Of a DNA stretch of 64,000 nt, positions 1 to 7,163 are shown one piece after another; positions within the stretch are counted from its first letter, which is position 1, and each line of letters opens with the position of its first letter. The stretch is from Winogradskya consettensis. Lineage in GTDB: Bacteria > Actinomycetota > Actinomycetes > Mycobacteriales > Micromonosporaceae. The stretch lies in the NCBI RefSeq assembly GCF_018332715.1, contig NZ_BOQP01000034.1, forward strand, positions 62,001 through 126,000, written 5' to 3'. The notes below the pieces were generated by a model. The model did no database searches. It was not told where the DNA came from and worked only from the letters and a program-made list of their open reading frames with translations. A program made the translations under genes and the position numbers.

Positions 1-233
1 ACCAGCGAGGTCGCCGGTTTGCTGCCGTCCGGGTTCGTCCCGTTGATGTTGAAGTTGATGCTGCCGCCGCTCGGGGTCACCTCCGGCGCGACGGGCGCGG
101 TCGGCCCGGGTGCCCGGGGAAGTTCATAGCGAACCGGCACGGGAACGGGTTGCGGCGGTGCGGCCTGTGCGGCTGCCGCGGGCAGCAGCCAGCCAAGGGC
201 CAGCAACAGGATGATCACCGTACGCCGCCACAT
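1..233 (-). CDS. fliP: FliP, flagellar type III export gate protein (N-terminal part)
   Basis: Only the first 77 or so codons are in the window; the gene continues past the left edge. The protein begins with Met-Trp-Arg-Arg and a hydrophobic Leu/Ala stretch typical of the FliP signal peptide, followed by a Pro-rich linker and a segment with the SINFNINGT-type stretch seen just before the first membrane helix of FliP. FliP forms the core of the export gate with FliQ and FliR. It starts 1 base after the fliO stop codon, as expected for a fliO-fliP operon. The identity rests on the N-terminus and position only, since the conserved membrane region is not visible. Confidence 0.8.
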   Translation of the reverse strand, partial: MWRRTVIILLLALGWLLPAAAAQAAPPQPVPVPVRYELPRAPGPTAPVAPEVTPSGGSINFNINGTNPDGSKPATSL

Positions 234-234
234 G

Positions 235-663
235 TCAGCGCCTCGTCGTCCGGTCACGCAGAAAGTTCAAGGTCGAGCTCCAGGTACGCGGTGACAGCAC
301 CGAGCCGTCCAGCTTGCCGCCGTGATGGGGCAGCACCATCGGATGTGCCGGCAGCAGGTCGTCCGGCTCCATGGCCAGGTGGTCACGCTTCTTGAGCAGG
401 TGGTGCGTCTCGTGCTCGAAGGCTTTCAGTTCGGTCTCGCCGAGCAGGCTGACCTGGGCGTCCGTGACACCGAGGATCAGTGCCCGGTCTGCCACCTGGA
501 CCACCGCGATCGACGAGCCCCGGCTGAGCGTCTGCCGGTTGAGCACGTGCAGGTTGCCGTGCCCGCTGCCGATGCCACCGCGCCGGATGACCCTCGCCAG
601 CCCCCAGAGCAGGCCGAAGACGACCAGCAGCGAGAAGCCGATGCGCATGGCGAGCTCGAACAA
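235..663 (-). CDS. fliO: FliO, flagellar biosynthetic protein
   Basis: A 142-residue protein with one N-terminal membrane helix (about residues 5-24, ending in LARVIRR) followed by a small cytoplasmic domain with the FliO-type pattern LSRGSSIAVVQVADRALILG, that is, a beta-rich segment in which a regulated surface is rebuilt around VxVxDRxLILGVT. FliO helps assemble the FliP ring of the export gate. It lies between fliN (3 bp upstream) and fliP. Length is typical of the family, which is poorly conserved, so recognition rests on topology, the DRALILG motif and gene order. Confidence 0.85.
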   Translation of the reverse strand: MFELAMRIGFSLLVVFGLLWGLARVIRRGGIGSGHGNLHVLNRQTLSRGSSIAVVQVADRALILGVTDAQVSLLGETELKAFEHETHHLLKKRDHLAMEPDDLLPAHPMVLPHHGGKLDGSVLSPRTWSSTLNFLRDRTTRR

Positions 664-666
664 CGG

Positions 667-1419
667 TTACTCCCGTTCGCTGCCGGGAGAGACGATCTCC
701 GTGATCCGGATGCCGAAGTTCTCGTCGATCACGACCACCTCGCCACGGGCCACGAGCCGGCCGTTGACCAGCAGGTCGGCGGGGCTGCCGGCGGCCCGGT
801 CGAGCTCGACGATCGCCCCCGGGCTCAGCGAGAGCAGCTCGCGCACGCTCATCCGGGTCCGGCCCAGCTCGGCCGAGACCTCCATCTCGACGTCGTGCAG
901 CATGTCCAGACCGCCACGCATCACCCCCGCGCCGGCCGGGCCGCGCTTCGCCATGCCACCCGGCGCACCGTCGGACGGCCACGGGCTCAGCGCCAGCGCC
1001 AGCACGGCCCGGATCTCGCCACCGTCGAGCAGCGGTACGGCGATCGCGTCGGGCTTGGCCGCGATCGCGCTCAGCGCCACCCCGGGTTCCATCAGCTGAC
1101 CCGGGTCGAGCACGGTCGGCCCGAACGCCCGGGACGCGGCTTCCAGGGCCGGGCGTACGGCGGCGGTCAGGTCCAGCTCGCCGAGCGGGCTCTCCTTCAG
1201 CGCGTCGGCGAGGTCCTGGCCCACCACGACGACCACCTCGCCGGTGGCCGCGCCGGTGAACTTCGCGGTGATCGCCTGCCCGGTGGTCAGCATGTCGGGG
1301 GAGGCCGGCACGGGTGCGCCGACTATCAGCTCCCGGCTGGTCGGCAGCACCGCCAGGGCGGCCTCCGCGGCGGTACGGACCAGCGCGAGCTGTGGCTCGG
1401 TGATCGTGGGCGCGGTCAT
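667..1419 (-). CDS. fliN: FliN/FliY-type flagellar motor switch protein with CheC/CheX-like N-terminal region
   Basis: The 250-residue product ends in a SpoA (FliN) domain, about residues 170-250, with the hallmarks [18 protein letters not shown] and [20 protein letters not shown]. FliN forms the base of the C-ring, where it interacts with FliM and the export apparatus. Classical FliN is about 100-140 residues; here about 150 N-terminal residues resemble a CheC/CheX-like alpha/beta region, so the architecture is closer to FliY. I do not see a full CheC phosphatase motif, so phosphatase activity toward CheY-P is not claimed. Its ATG overlaps the fliM stop codon (ATGA), implying translational coupling. 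Confidence 0.9.
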   Translation of the reverse strand: MTAPTITEPQLALVRTAAEAALAVLPTSRELIVGAPVPASPDMLTTGQAITAKFTGAATGEVVVVVGQDLADALKESPLGELDLTAAVRPALEAASRAFGPTVLDPGQLMEPGVALSAIAAKPDAIAVPLLDGGEIRAVLALALSPWPSDGAPGGMAKRGPAGAGVMRGGLDMLHDVEMEVSAELGRTRMSVRELLSLSPGAIVELDRAAGSPADLLVNGRLVARGEVVVIDENFGIRITEIVSPGSERE

Positions 1420-2354
1420 CTACGTTCTTCCTCCTTGGGCGACGGCACGACCAGGCACGCGAGCCGGGCACCCTGATTGCCGGGAACCGCATGAGCGAAA
1501 ACGGTCTCGTTGACGGTCACCTCGAGCGGCACGCTGGTCAGATGGCCCAGCGGCACGACATCGCCGGGGCGTAGATCCACGATGTCATCGGTGCGCATCC
1601 GGATGGGGTGGAATCGGACAGCTACGTCGATCGGCGCCGCGGAAAGTCCGGCTGTGAGGTTGCGCAGGGAGTTCTCGCGTACCATGCGCTCGGCCGGGGT
1701 GAGCTCGATGGTCTCCTGCTTCTCCAGCACCGGCAGAATGGTGTTGAACGGCAGGCAGATGCTGGCCACGCACTCCTCGGTGCCGATCTTCATCTCGAAC
1801 GAGGCGATCACCACCGCGTCGCCGGGCTGGTGCGCGCGCAGGAATTGCGCGTTGTACTCGATCTCCTTGAGCTTCGGGTGGATGTCCACCAGCGACTCGA
1901 AGCCGTAGCGCAGTTCGCCGAGCATCCGTTCCTGCAGCCCGCGCAGCAGCGGCATCTCCACCTCGGTGAGCGGCCGCTCCGGCTGGGCACCGCCGGGGCC
2001 ACCGAGCATGTGATCAATCGCGGTCATCACGGCGGACGAGGCCATCTCCATGAGCACCGTGCCGGGCAGCGGGTCGATGGAGACCACGGCGATGACCGTC
2101 GGGTTGGACAGGGAGGCGACGTACTCGTCGTAGTTCAGTTGTTCGATCGAGACCAGTGAGACGCTGCTGATGACGCGCAGGCGGGTGGTGAACAGGGTGC
2201 CGCAGCTTCGGGCGTACGTCTCGAAAGCGATCTGCAGGGTCCGCACGTGGTCGCGGGAGAGCTTGATCGGCTTGCGGAAGTCGTACGTCGTCGGCCCCGC
2301 GCCGGCGCCTCGGCGGGACATCTTTCCGGAGGGACGGGTCGCGGAGGTGGTCAC
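1416..2354 (-). CDS. fliM: FliM, flagellar motor switch protein
   Basis: A 312-residue protein with a FliM middle domain (roughly residues 35-220; includes [36 protein letters not shown] and the GGPGG-type loop) and a C-terminal SpoA domain (PGDVVPLGH near the end). FliM is the C-ring subunit that binds CheY-P and FliG and sets rotation direction. The N-terminal CheY-binding peptide of enterobacteria (LSQxEIDALL) is not evident. I chose the GTG at 2354, preceded by GAGGA; an in-frame TTG at 2381 with a weaker case would add 9 residues. It follows fliL and overlaps fliN by 4 bases. Confidence 0.93.
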   Translation of the reverse strand: MTTSATRPSGKMSRRGAGAGPTTYDFRKPIKLSRDHVRTLQIAFETYARSCGTLFTTRLRVISSVSLVSIEQLNYDEYVASLSNPTVIAVVSIDPLPGTVLMEMASSAVMTAIDHMLGGPGGAQPERPLTEVEMPLLRGLQERMLGELRYGFESLVDIHPKLKEIEYNAQFLRAHQPGDAVVIASFEMKIGTEECVASICLPFNTILPVLEKQETIELTPAERMVRENSLRNLTAGLSAAPIDVAVRFHPIRMRTDDIVDLRPGDVVPLGHLTSVPLEVTVNETVFAHAVPGNQGARLACLVVPSPKEEERR

Positions 2355-2468
2355 GTCGTCCTCATCGGCTCCCTTCCGCAACCGCTGAGGCGTACGGCGT
2401 GCTATGTCCTTATCTACGGCGAATGGGCGGATCCGCTCGCCGCGGACCCGCCCATGTCTGTGCCGGTG

Positions 2469-2933
2469 TTACTGGGTGACGAAGGAGGTGAAGTAGATGC
2501 CCATCACCAGGTCCTTGTCGTCGACGTTGTACGCCTTCTCGATCTTCTCGAGCAGTTCGCCCTTCACCGTCTCGCGGCCCTTCTCGGTCTCCAGCTCGCC
2601 GATCGCCATCCCGGTGTACTGGTCGATCGCGAGGTCGATCGCCTCCGCGGTGTCGACCTCCGTCTCGCCGGCCTCCTCGGTCATCTGCAGCGCGAACCCG
2701 AGCTTGAGGTAGTGGCCGTCGGCCAGGTTGATGGTCAGTGCGTTCTCCAGCGAGACGACCGCGCCCTTGACCGGAGCCTTCGGGGTGTCGTCGCTCTTTT
2801 TGAAGAAGAGGAAGTACGCGGCCGCACCGCCACCACCGAGCAGCACGACGGCCGCGATGATGATGATCAGCATCTTCTTGGACTTCTTCGGCGCTTCCGC
2901 CGCGGCGTCCTTTTCCTTCTCGTCCTTCGCCAT
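2469..2933 (-). CDS. fliL: FliL, flagellar basal body-associated protein
   Basis: A 154-residue protein: a Lys/Glu/Ala-rich cytoplasmic start, one membrane helix (about residues 22-44, MLIIIIAAVVLLGGGGAA), then a periplasm-side FliL domain containing VVSLENALTINLADGHYLKLGFALQ and ending in YFTSFVTQ, a classic FliL C-terminus. FliL surrounds the stator and modulates torque and stator stability. A good Shine-Dalgarno (GGAAGGAG) precedes the ATG. The gene sits directly downstream of motAB, consistent with stator association. Confidence 0.93.
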   Translation of the reverse strand: MAKDEKEKDAAAEAPKKSKKMLIIIIAAVVLLGGGGAAAYFLFFKKSDDTPKAPVKGAVVSLENALTINLADGHYLKLGFALQMTEEAGETEVDTAEAIDLAIDQYTGMAIGELETEKGRETVKGELLEKIEKAYNVDDKDLVMGIYFTSFVTQ

Positions 2934-2953
2934 CGGAACTCCTTCCGTCCTGC

Positions 2954-3988
2954 TCAGTCGTGGGTGGTGGTCGTCGTGGATTCGGTGGTGGTGCTGGTCT
3001 TGCCCGTCTCGGCCTTCTCCGCGGCCTCGGCGGCGGTCTTGGCCTGCTCCGAGGTCTGGCCGGAGTGCAGCTTGGCGTCGTCACCGGCCGCGGCCGGCAG
3101 CAGTGCCGCCTGCTCCGGGTTGAGCGTGGTCAGGACCACGACGTCGACGCGGCGGTTCATGGTGACCGCCCGCGGGTCCTTCGGGTCGATCAACGGCTTG
3201 GTGTCGGAGTTGCCGACCGCGGTCATCCGACCCTTGGCCAGCCCGTGGTCGATCAGGTAGCGCACGGTTGTCGAGGCACGTGCCGCCGACAGCTCCCAGC
3301 CGCTCGGGTAGAACGTCGTCGTCGCCTTGAGCTGGTTGGTGTTGCCGTCGACCTCGATGTTGTTCGGCAGCTTCACCAGGGCCGGCGCGATCGCGTCCAG
3401 GATCTTCTTGCCACCGGCCTGCAGGTCCGCCCGGTTGCCCGCGAAGACCACCTCGTTGGTCACGATGGTGACCACCAGGCCGCGCCGGTCGATCGTGAAC
3501 TTGACCTGACCGAGCAGCTTGTTCTTCTCGAGCTGGTCGGCGATCTTGTTCTCGAGCTTCTTGAGGTCCTCGGCCTCCTTGGTCGCCGCCTGCGCGTCCT
3601 TCGAGGCCTGCGCCCGGCTCGCCGCCTGGACGGCGCGCTCGACGGCTTCCTTCTGCTCCTTGGTCATGCCGGCCGTGCCGCTCCCGCCGCTGCCGGGGTT
3701 GACGCCCGGGTCGATCGGGACGACGTTGGTGGCCTGACCCGCGCCGTCAAGGTTGGACACGTTGCCCTGGAAAGCCGCGCTGGAGGCGCCGAACCCCTCG
3801 GAGAGGCCGGCCGCCAGCTCGGCGAACTTCTTCTGGTCGACGCTGCTCATCGAGAACAGCACCACGAACAGCACGAAGAGAAGCGTGAGCATGTCGGCGT
3901 ACGACACGAGCCAGCGCTCGTGATTGACGTGCTCTTCGTGCTCCTCGTGACCGCCCTTCTTCCGACGGCCCCCGCCTCCTGAGCTCAT
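2954..3988 (-). CDS. motB: MotB, flagellar stator protein
   Basis: A 344-residue protein with a basic/His-rich N-terminus, a single membrane helix (about 26-46) bearing the ion-binding Asp32 in YADMLTLLF, a long Gln/Lys/Ala helical linker, and an OmpA-like peptidoglycan-binding domain (about 215-300; SGWELSAARASTTVRYL and MNRRVDVVV). Asp32 carries the ion that drives rotation. The C-terminal 40 residues are Thr/Ser-rich (a polythreonine tail) and look disordered, which is unusual. It lies 3 bp after motA. The coupling ion (H+ or Na+) cannot be decided from sequence alone. Confidence 0.95.
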   Translation of the reverse strand: MSSGGGGRRKKGGHEEHEEHVNHERWLVSYADMLTLLFVLFVVLFSMSSVDQKKFAELAAGLSEGFGASSAAFQGNVSNLDGAGQATNVVPIDPGVNPGSGGSGTAGMTKEQKEAVERAVQAASRAQASKDAQAATKEAEDLKKLENKIADQLEKNKLLGQVKFTIDRRGLVVTIVTNEVVFAGNRADLQAGGKKILDAIAPALVKLPNNIEVDGNTNQLKATTTFYPSGWELSAARASTTVRYLIDHGLAKGRMTAVGNSDTKPLIDPKDPRAVTMNRRVDVVVLTTLNPEQAALLPAAAGDDAKLHSGQTSEQAKTAAEAAEKAETGKTSTTTESTTTTTHD

Positions 3989-3991
3989 TCG

Positions 3992-4783
3992 TTATGCCGC
4001 CTTCTTGGTGGATGCGGCCTCAGCGGCCTTCGCAGCGTCGGGGGGCAGGAGACTACGCAGCTTCTGGGCGACCAGACGCGGGTTCGAGCCGGCCTGGATA
4101 GCGAGGACACCGTCGATCACGAGCTCCATCTCCTCGGCCTCGATACCCGAGAGCCGGGCGAGCCGGGCGGCGACGGGCAGGAAGATCAGGTTGGCCGAGA
4201 GCACACCCCACAGGGTCGCGACGAACGCCGCGGCGATGGAGTGGCCCAGCGACTCCGGCTTGTCGAGGTTCTCGAGCACGTGCACGAGGCCCATGACCGT
4301 GCCGATGATGCCGACGGTCGGGGCGTACCCGCCCATGTTCTCGAAGATCTTCATGCCGGCCTTGTCGGCCTTCTTCTTCGCGGCGACCTCGGCGTGCAGG
4401 ATGTCGTGCAGCTCCTCCGGGTCCGTGCCGTCGATCGCCAGCTGCAGGCCGCGCTTCAGGAAGGGGTGCTCCACGGTCTTGACCGCGTCCTCGAGGGCCA
4501 GCAGGCCCTCGCGGCGGGCCCGCTCGGCCAGCTTCACGACATCGTCGACCAGCTTGTTCGGCGGGGCGACCTTGGCCAGGAAGGCCTTCTGCAGCAGCTT
4601 GCCGGCGCCGAGGGCGTCCTTGAGCACGCCACCCGCCATACCGGCACAGAACGCGCCGCCGAAGACCAGCAGCATCGACGGGATCAGGATGATGGAGGCG
4701 GGGCTACCGCCCTCCAGGATCTGCACGGTGAAGACGATCACCAGGGCGACGACTACACCAATGATGGTGGCGAGGTCCATCAA
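3992..4783 (-). CDS. motA: MotA, flagellar stator protein
   Basis: A 263-residue membrane protein of standard MotA/TolQ/ExbB form: N-terminal helices (ATIIGVVVALVIVFTV; SIILIPSMLLVFGGAFCAG), a cytoplasmic loop rich in Arg/Glu (KLAERARREGLLALEDAV), and two C-terminal helices including the conserved APTVGIIGTVMGLVHVL and GVLSANLIFLPVAARL segments. With MotB it forms the ion-conducting stator that pushes on FliG. Its start codon overlaps the flbD stop (ATGA), so stator synthesis is coupled to FlbD. Confidence 0.95.
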   Translation of the reverse strand: MMDLATIIGVVVALVIVFTVQILEGGSPASIILIPSMLLVFGGAFCAGMAGGVLKDALGAGKLLQKAFLAKVAPPNKLVDDVVKLAERARREGLLALEDAVKTVEHPFLKRGLQLAIDGTDPEELHDILHAEVAAKKKADKAGMKIFENMGGYAPTVGIIGTVMGLVHVLENLDKPESLGHSIAAAFVATLWGVLSANLIFLPVAARLARLSGIEAEEMELVIDGVLAIQAGSNPRLVAQKLRSLLPPDAAKAAEAASTKKAA

Positions 4784-5064
4784 CGGTCCTTTCGGTGCAG
4801 CGGCAGCACGGTCGCGTTCTTCGACGGTGCGTCCTCGGCGGTCAGGTCGGCGGTGGCCGGCTCGGCCTCCATGCGGCTCGCCTGGGCGATCAGCGAAGCG
4901 CGGTAGTGCCGCACCGAGTCGATGAACTCGGGCACGGACTCGGCAATGACGTACTTGGTGCCGTCCACCAGCGTGATGACCGTGTCGGGCGTGCAGTCCG
5001 CGCGCTCGACCAGGTCGGGGTTCAGGGCGAAAACGGCTCCGTTGAGGCGGGTTACGAGAATCAC
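4780..5064 (-). CDS. flbD: FlbD-family small flagellar protein
   Basis: A 94-residue protein starting MILVTRLNG (GTG start at 5064, with AAGGA 8-9 bases upstream) and containing the FlbD signature: LNxxxFALNPDLVERAD, then TVITLVDGTKYVIAESVPE. FlbD proteins of Gram-positive flagellar operons are short and of unknown biochemical role; they are unrelated to the Caulobacter regulator FlbD. A longer in-frame reading upstream is possible but lacks family similarity. It is the first gene of the flbD-motA-motB-fliL-fliM-fliN-fliO-fliP operon and overlaps motA by 4 bases. The C-terminal 25 residues are variable. Confidence 0.9.
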   Translation of the reverse strand: MILVTRLNGAVFALNPDLVERADCTPDTVITLVDGTKYVIAESVPEFIDSVRHYRASLIAQASRMEAEPATADLTAEDAPSKNATVLPLHRKDR

Positions 5065-5124
5065 GACATCCGTCCTTGGGGCGTCTATTGGCTGGTGGGC
5101 CGTCCGTGGCCCTTCACATGACCA

Positions 5125-5151
5125 TTCGGCCTGTTTCCGGTTGCCGATGAG
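5125..5151 (-). promoter_or_regulatory. FliA-type promoter of the flbD-motAB-fliLMNOP operon
   Basis: On the minus strand CTCA (5151-5148), a 17-base spacer and GCCGAA (5130-5125). This is the flagellar sigma factor (FliA) consensus I recall for Actinoplanes, CTCA-N15-17-GCCGAA, with no mismatch. The -10-like element is 60 bp upstream of the flbD start codon. Confidence 0.8.
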
Positions 5152-5158
5152 CGCGTTC

Positions 5159-5176
5159 CGGTCGCATTCCGGGTGC
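5159..5176 (-). promoter_or_regulatory. TcrA-box-like direct repeat upstream of flbD promoter
   Basis: Minus strand reads GCACCCG-GAAT-GCGACCG: two copies of GCA(A/C)CCG spaced by 4 bases, one mismatch in the second copy. It ends exactly 7 bp upstream of the CTCA element, the same spacing as at flgB. It matches the binding site I recall for the response regulator TcrA of A. missouriensis. Confidence 0.6.
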
Positions 5177-5195
5177 GAGCATCGCCGGAAACGCA

Positions 5196-5231
5196 GATGC
5201 CGGGGCGGGCCATGCGGCCCGTCCCGGCATC
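5196..5231 (-). terminator. Hairpin after flgE
   Basis: A 16-bp inverted repeat (GATGCCGGGGCGGGCC / GGCCCGTCCCGGCATC, one G-T pair) around a 4-base loop, starting 17 bp after the flgE stop codon. There is no T-run, but such hairpins commonly end transcripts in high-GC actinobacteria. It separates the fliJ-flgE operon from the flbD operon. Confidence 0.7.
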
Positions 5232-5248
5232 GCCGGCTGTGCGGTCTA

Positions 5249-6466
5249 TCAGCGCTTGAGGTTGACGAGCTCCTGGAGGATCTCGTCGCTGGTGGTGATG
5301 ATCCGGCTGTTGGCCTGGAAACCGCGCTGCGCGATGACCAGGTTGGTGAACTCCTGCGCGAGGTCGACGTTCGACATCTCCAGCGCGCCGTTGGTGATCG
5401 TGCCGAGCCCGGCCGAGCCGGCCGCACCGACCTGAGCGAGGCCGGAGTTCACGGTGCTGCGGAACATCGAGTCGCCGATCTTCTCCAGCCCGTTCACGTT
5501 GTTGAAGTTGGCCAGAGCGAGCTGGCCGAGCGTTTGCTTGAGACCGTTGGAGAACACGCCGACGATCTGCCCGGTGTTCGACACCGTGTACGAGCTCAGA
5601 ATGCCCGCCCCCGACCCGTTCGCGTCGCTGACCCGGGCCTCGGTGTTGCCGCTGTAATGCGTGAGGTCGGTGATGTCCACGTCGTAGGTCTCGGTGCCCT
5701 CGGTGAGGGTCAGGCTGGTCAACGGCGTGACACCGTCGGCGGCCACCGGTTTACCGTTCACGAACGTGATCGGGACGGCGGTGCCGGTCGGGGTCTTGGC
5801 GGTCCACTCGTTGGCCCCGGATTTGGTGAGGGTCACGTTCAGCGTGCTGGAGGCGCCGTTCTCGTCGACGACGGGAATCGGGATCACCTTGGAACTGCCC
5901 GCTGTGGCACCCGTGGCGTCGATCGGGGCCTCGTACGACAGATTGCCGGTCAGGGTGAACTTGGTGGTCTGCTCCGGCGCCAGGCTGATACCGATCGGCA
6001 GCTTGATGTTGCCGGGGGCCCCGGCGATGTTGACCTCGCCGTCGGTGTTCGCGGACCAGCCCTGCACGATCTGGCCGTTCGGGGTGGTCAGCGAGCCGTT
6101 GGCGTCGAAGTTGAACGAGCCGGCCCGGGTGTAGACCGACTCCCCGCCGCTCTTCACGACGAAGAAGCCGTCACCCTGGATCATCATGTCGCCGGACTTG
6201 CCGGTGGTCTGCGCGGCGCCCTGGCTGAAGTTCGCGTTGATGCTCGCCGTCTTCACACCGAGGCCGACCTGCGCCGGGTTGGTGCCGCCCGCGCCGTTCT
6301 GCGGGGCACCGGCGGCGTTGACCATCTGCGACAGCGTGTCCTGGAAGACGGTCTGGCTGGACTTGTAACCCGTGGTGTTGACGTTGGCGATGTTGTTGCC
6401 CGTCACATCCATCATCTGCTGGTGCGCGCGCAGGCCACTGATGCCGGAGAAGAGGGAACGCAGCAT
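5249..6466 (-). CDS. flgE: FlgE, flagellar hook protein
   Basis: A 405-residue hook protein beginning MLRSLFSGISGLRAHQQMMDVTGNN, the N-terminal rod/hook motif (flg_bb_rod), with a middle FlgE D1/D2-like beta region and ending with the conserved helix NVDLAQEFTNLVIAQRGFQAN...TSDEILQELVNLKR. The central Ala/Thr/Gly-rich part is variable between species. The hook is the universal joint connecting rod and filament. It is the last gene of the fliJ operon, 3 bp after flgD. Confidence 0.96.
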   Translation of the reverse strand: MLRSLFSGISGLRAHQQMMDVTGNNIANVNTTGYKSSQTVFQDTLSQMVNAAGAPQNGAGGTNPAQVGLGVKTASINANFSQGAAQTTGKSGDMMIQGDGFFVVKSGGESVYTRAGSFNFDANGSLTTPNGQIVQGWSANTDGEVNIAGAPGNIKLPIGISLAPEQTTKFTLTGNLSYEAPIDATGATAGSSKVIPIPVVDENGASSTLNVTLTKSGANEWTAKTPTGTAVPITFVNGKPVAADGVTPLTSLTLTEGTETYDVDITDLTHYSGNTEARVSDANGSGAGILSSYTVSNTGQIVGVFSNGLKQTLGQLALANFNNVNGLEKIGDSMFRSTVNSGLAQVGAAGSAGLGTITNGALEMSNVDLAQEFTNLVIAQRGFQANSRIITTSDEILQELVNLKR

Positions 6467-6469
6467 AGG

Positions 6470-7066
6470 TCAGATTTCCTTCGTGGTAGAGGAATCGGAG
6501 GCGGTGTTCTCAGTTGCGGTCTGCTCAGCCGGTTTTGCCCCGGCGGCCGGCGTCGGCGTTGCCGCGGCCGGGGTGGCTGCGACAGGCGCGGGGCTGGTGG
6601 TGGCCGCGGGCGTGGCGCCCGCCGCTTGCTGAACTTCCGTGACCTTGGACAGCTGCACATCCATGTTCCCGACCACGAGCGTCGGTTCGCTGTCTCCGTT
6701 GAGCTTCGTCTTCGTGACGACGCCCGAGTGGGTGTTGCCGTCGCCGTCCTGATACGTGACGGTCTGGCCGACCAGCGCGCTCGCGCCGATCAACTGCTGG
6801 GCCTGCAACATGTCGGCGATCTGGCCCAGCTTCTCGACCTGGGTGAACTGCGCGGTCTGCGCGAGGAACTGGGTCGAGTCCGCCGGATTGCTGGGGTCCT
6901 GATACTTCAGCTGGGCGACCAGCAGCTTCATGAACGTGTCCTGGTCGGCGACCGACTTGCTCGCGCCGGCGTCCGTTGTCGTCTTGGTGGTGTACATCGA
7001 CGTGGACTTGGCGGTCTTGTCGTCGTACTTGCCGTTGCTGACGATTCCGTTGATCGGCGAGGTCAT
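6470..7066 (-). CDS. flgD: FlgD, hook-assembly (cap) protein
   Basis: A 198-residue protein with the FlgD N-terminal core: DTFMKLLVAQLKYQDPSNPADSTQFLAQTAQFTQVEKL (about residues 43-80). FlgD caps the growing hook and is lost when the hook is complete. The C-terminal 60 residues are an Ala/Pro/Thr-rich low-complexity tail in place of the usual Tudor/Fn-like domains, so the protein is a short version. ATG at 7066 is preceded by a GGAGG (in AGGAGGGCC). It lies immediately upstream of flgE. Confidence 0.93.
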   Translation of the reverse strand: MTSPINGIVSNGKYDDKTAKSTSMYTTKTTTDAGASKSVADQDTFMKLLVAQLKYQDPSNPADSTQFLAQTAQFTQVEKLGQIADMLQAQQLIGASALVGQTVTYQDGDGNTHSGVVTKTKLNGDSEPTLVVGNMDVQLSKVTEVQQAAGATPAATTSPAPVAATPAAATPTPAAGAKPAEQTATENTASDSSTTKEI

Positions 7067-7110
7067 GACCGGCCCTCCTGAAGTAGCGGTTGGTGCCCTC
7101 GCACAACAGG

Positions 7111-7136
7111 TTCGGCCAGGTTGCCAAATCGCTTAG
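7111..7136 (-). promoter_or_regulatory. Possible FliA-type promoter of flgD-flgE
   Basis: Minus strand CTAA (7136-7133; one mismatch to CTCA), 16-base spacer, GCCGAA (7116-7111), 44 bp upstream of flgD in the 97-bp gap after fliK. It would allow hook genes to be expressed separately from fliJ-fliK. No direct repeat of the GCAACCG type is seen upstream. Confidence 0.45.
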
Positions 7137-7163
7137 GCCCTGTTTACGGGGCTGTTACAGCGG

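Noticed and set aside
4922-7081. Plus-strand open frame of 719 codons opposite flgE and flgD
   Set aside because: Shadow frame; minus-strand FlgE and FlgD explain the region.
7137-7160. Activator direct repeat before the flgD promoter
   Set aside because: The sequence TTTACGGGGCTGTTACAGC contains a loose repeat but not GCA(A/C)CCG on either strand.
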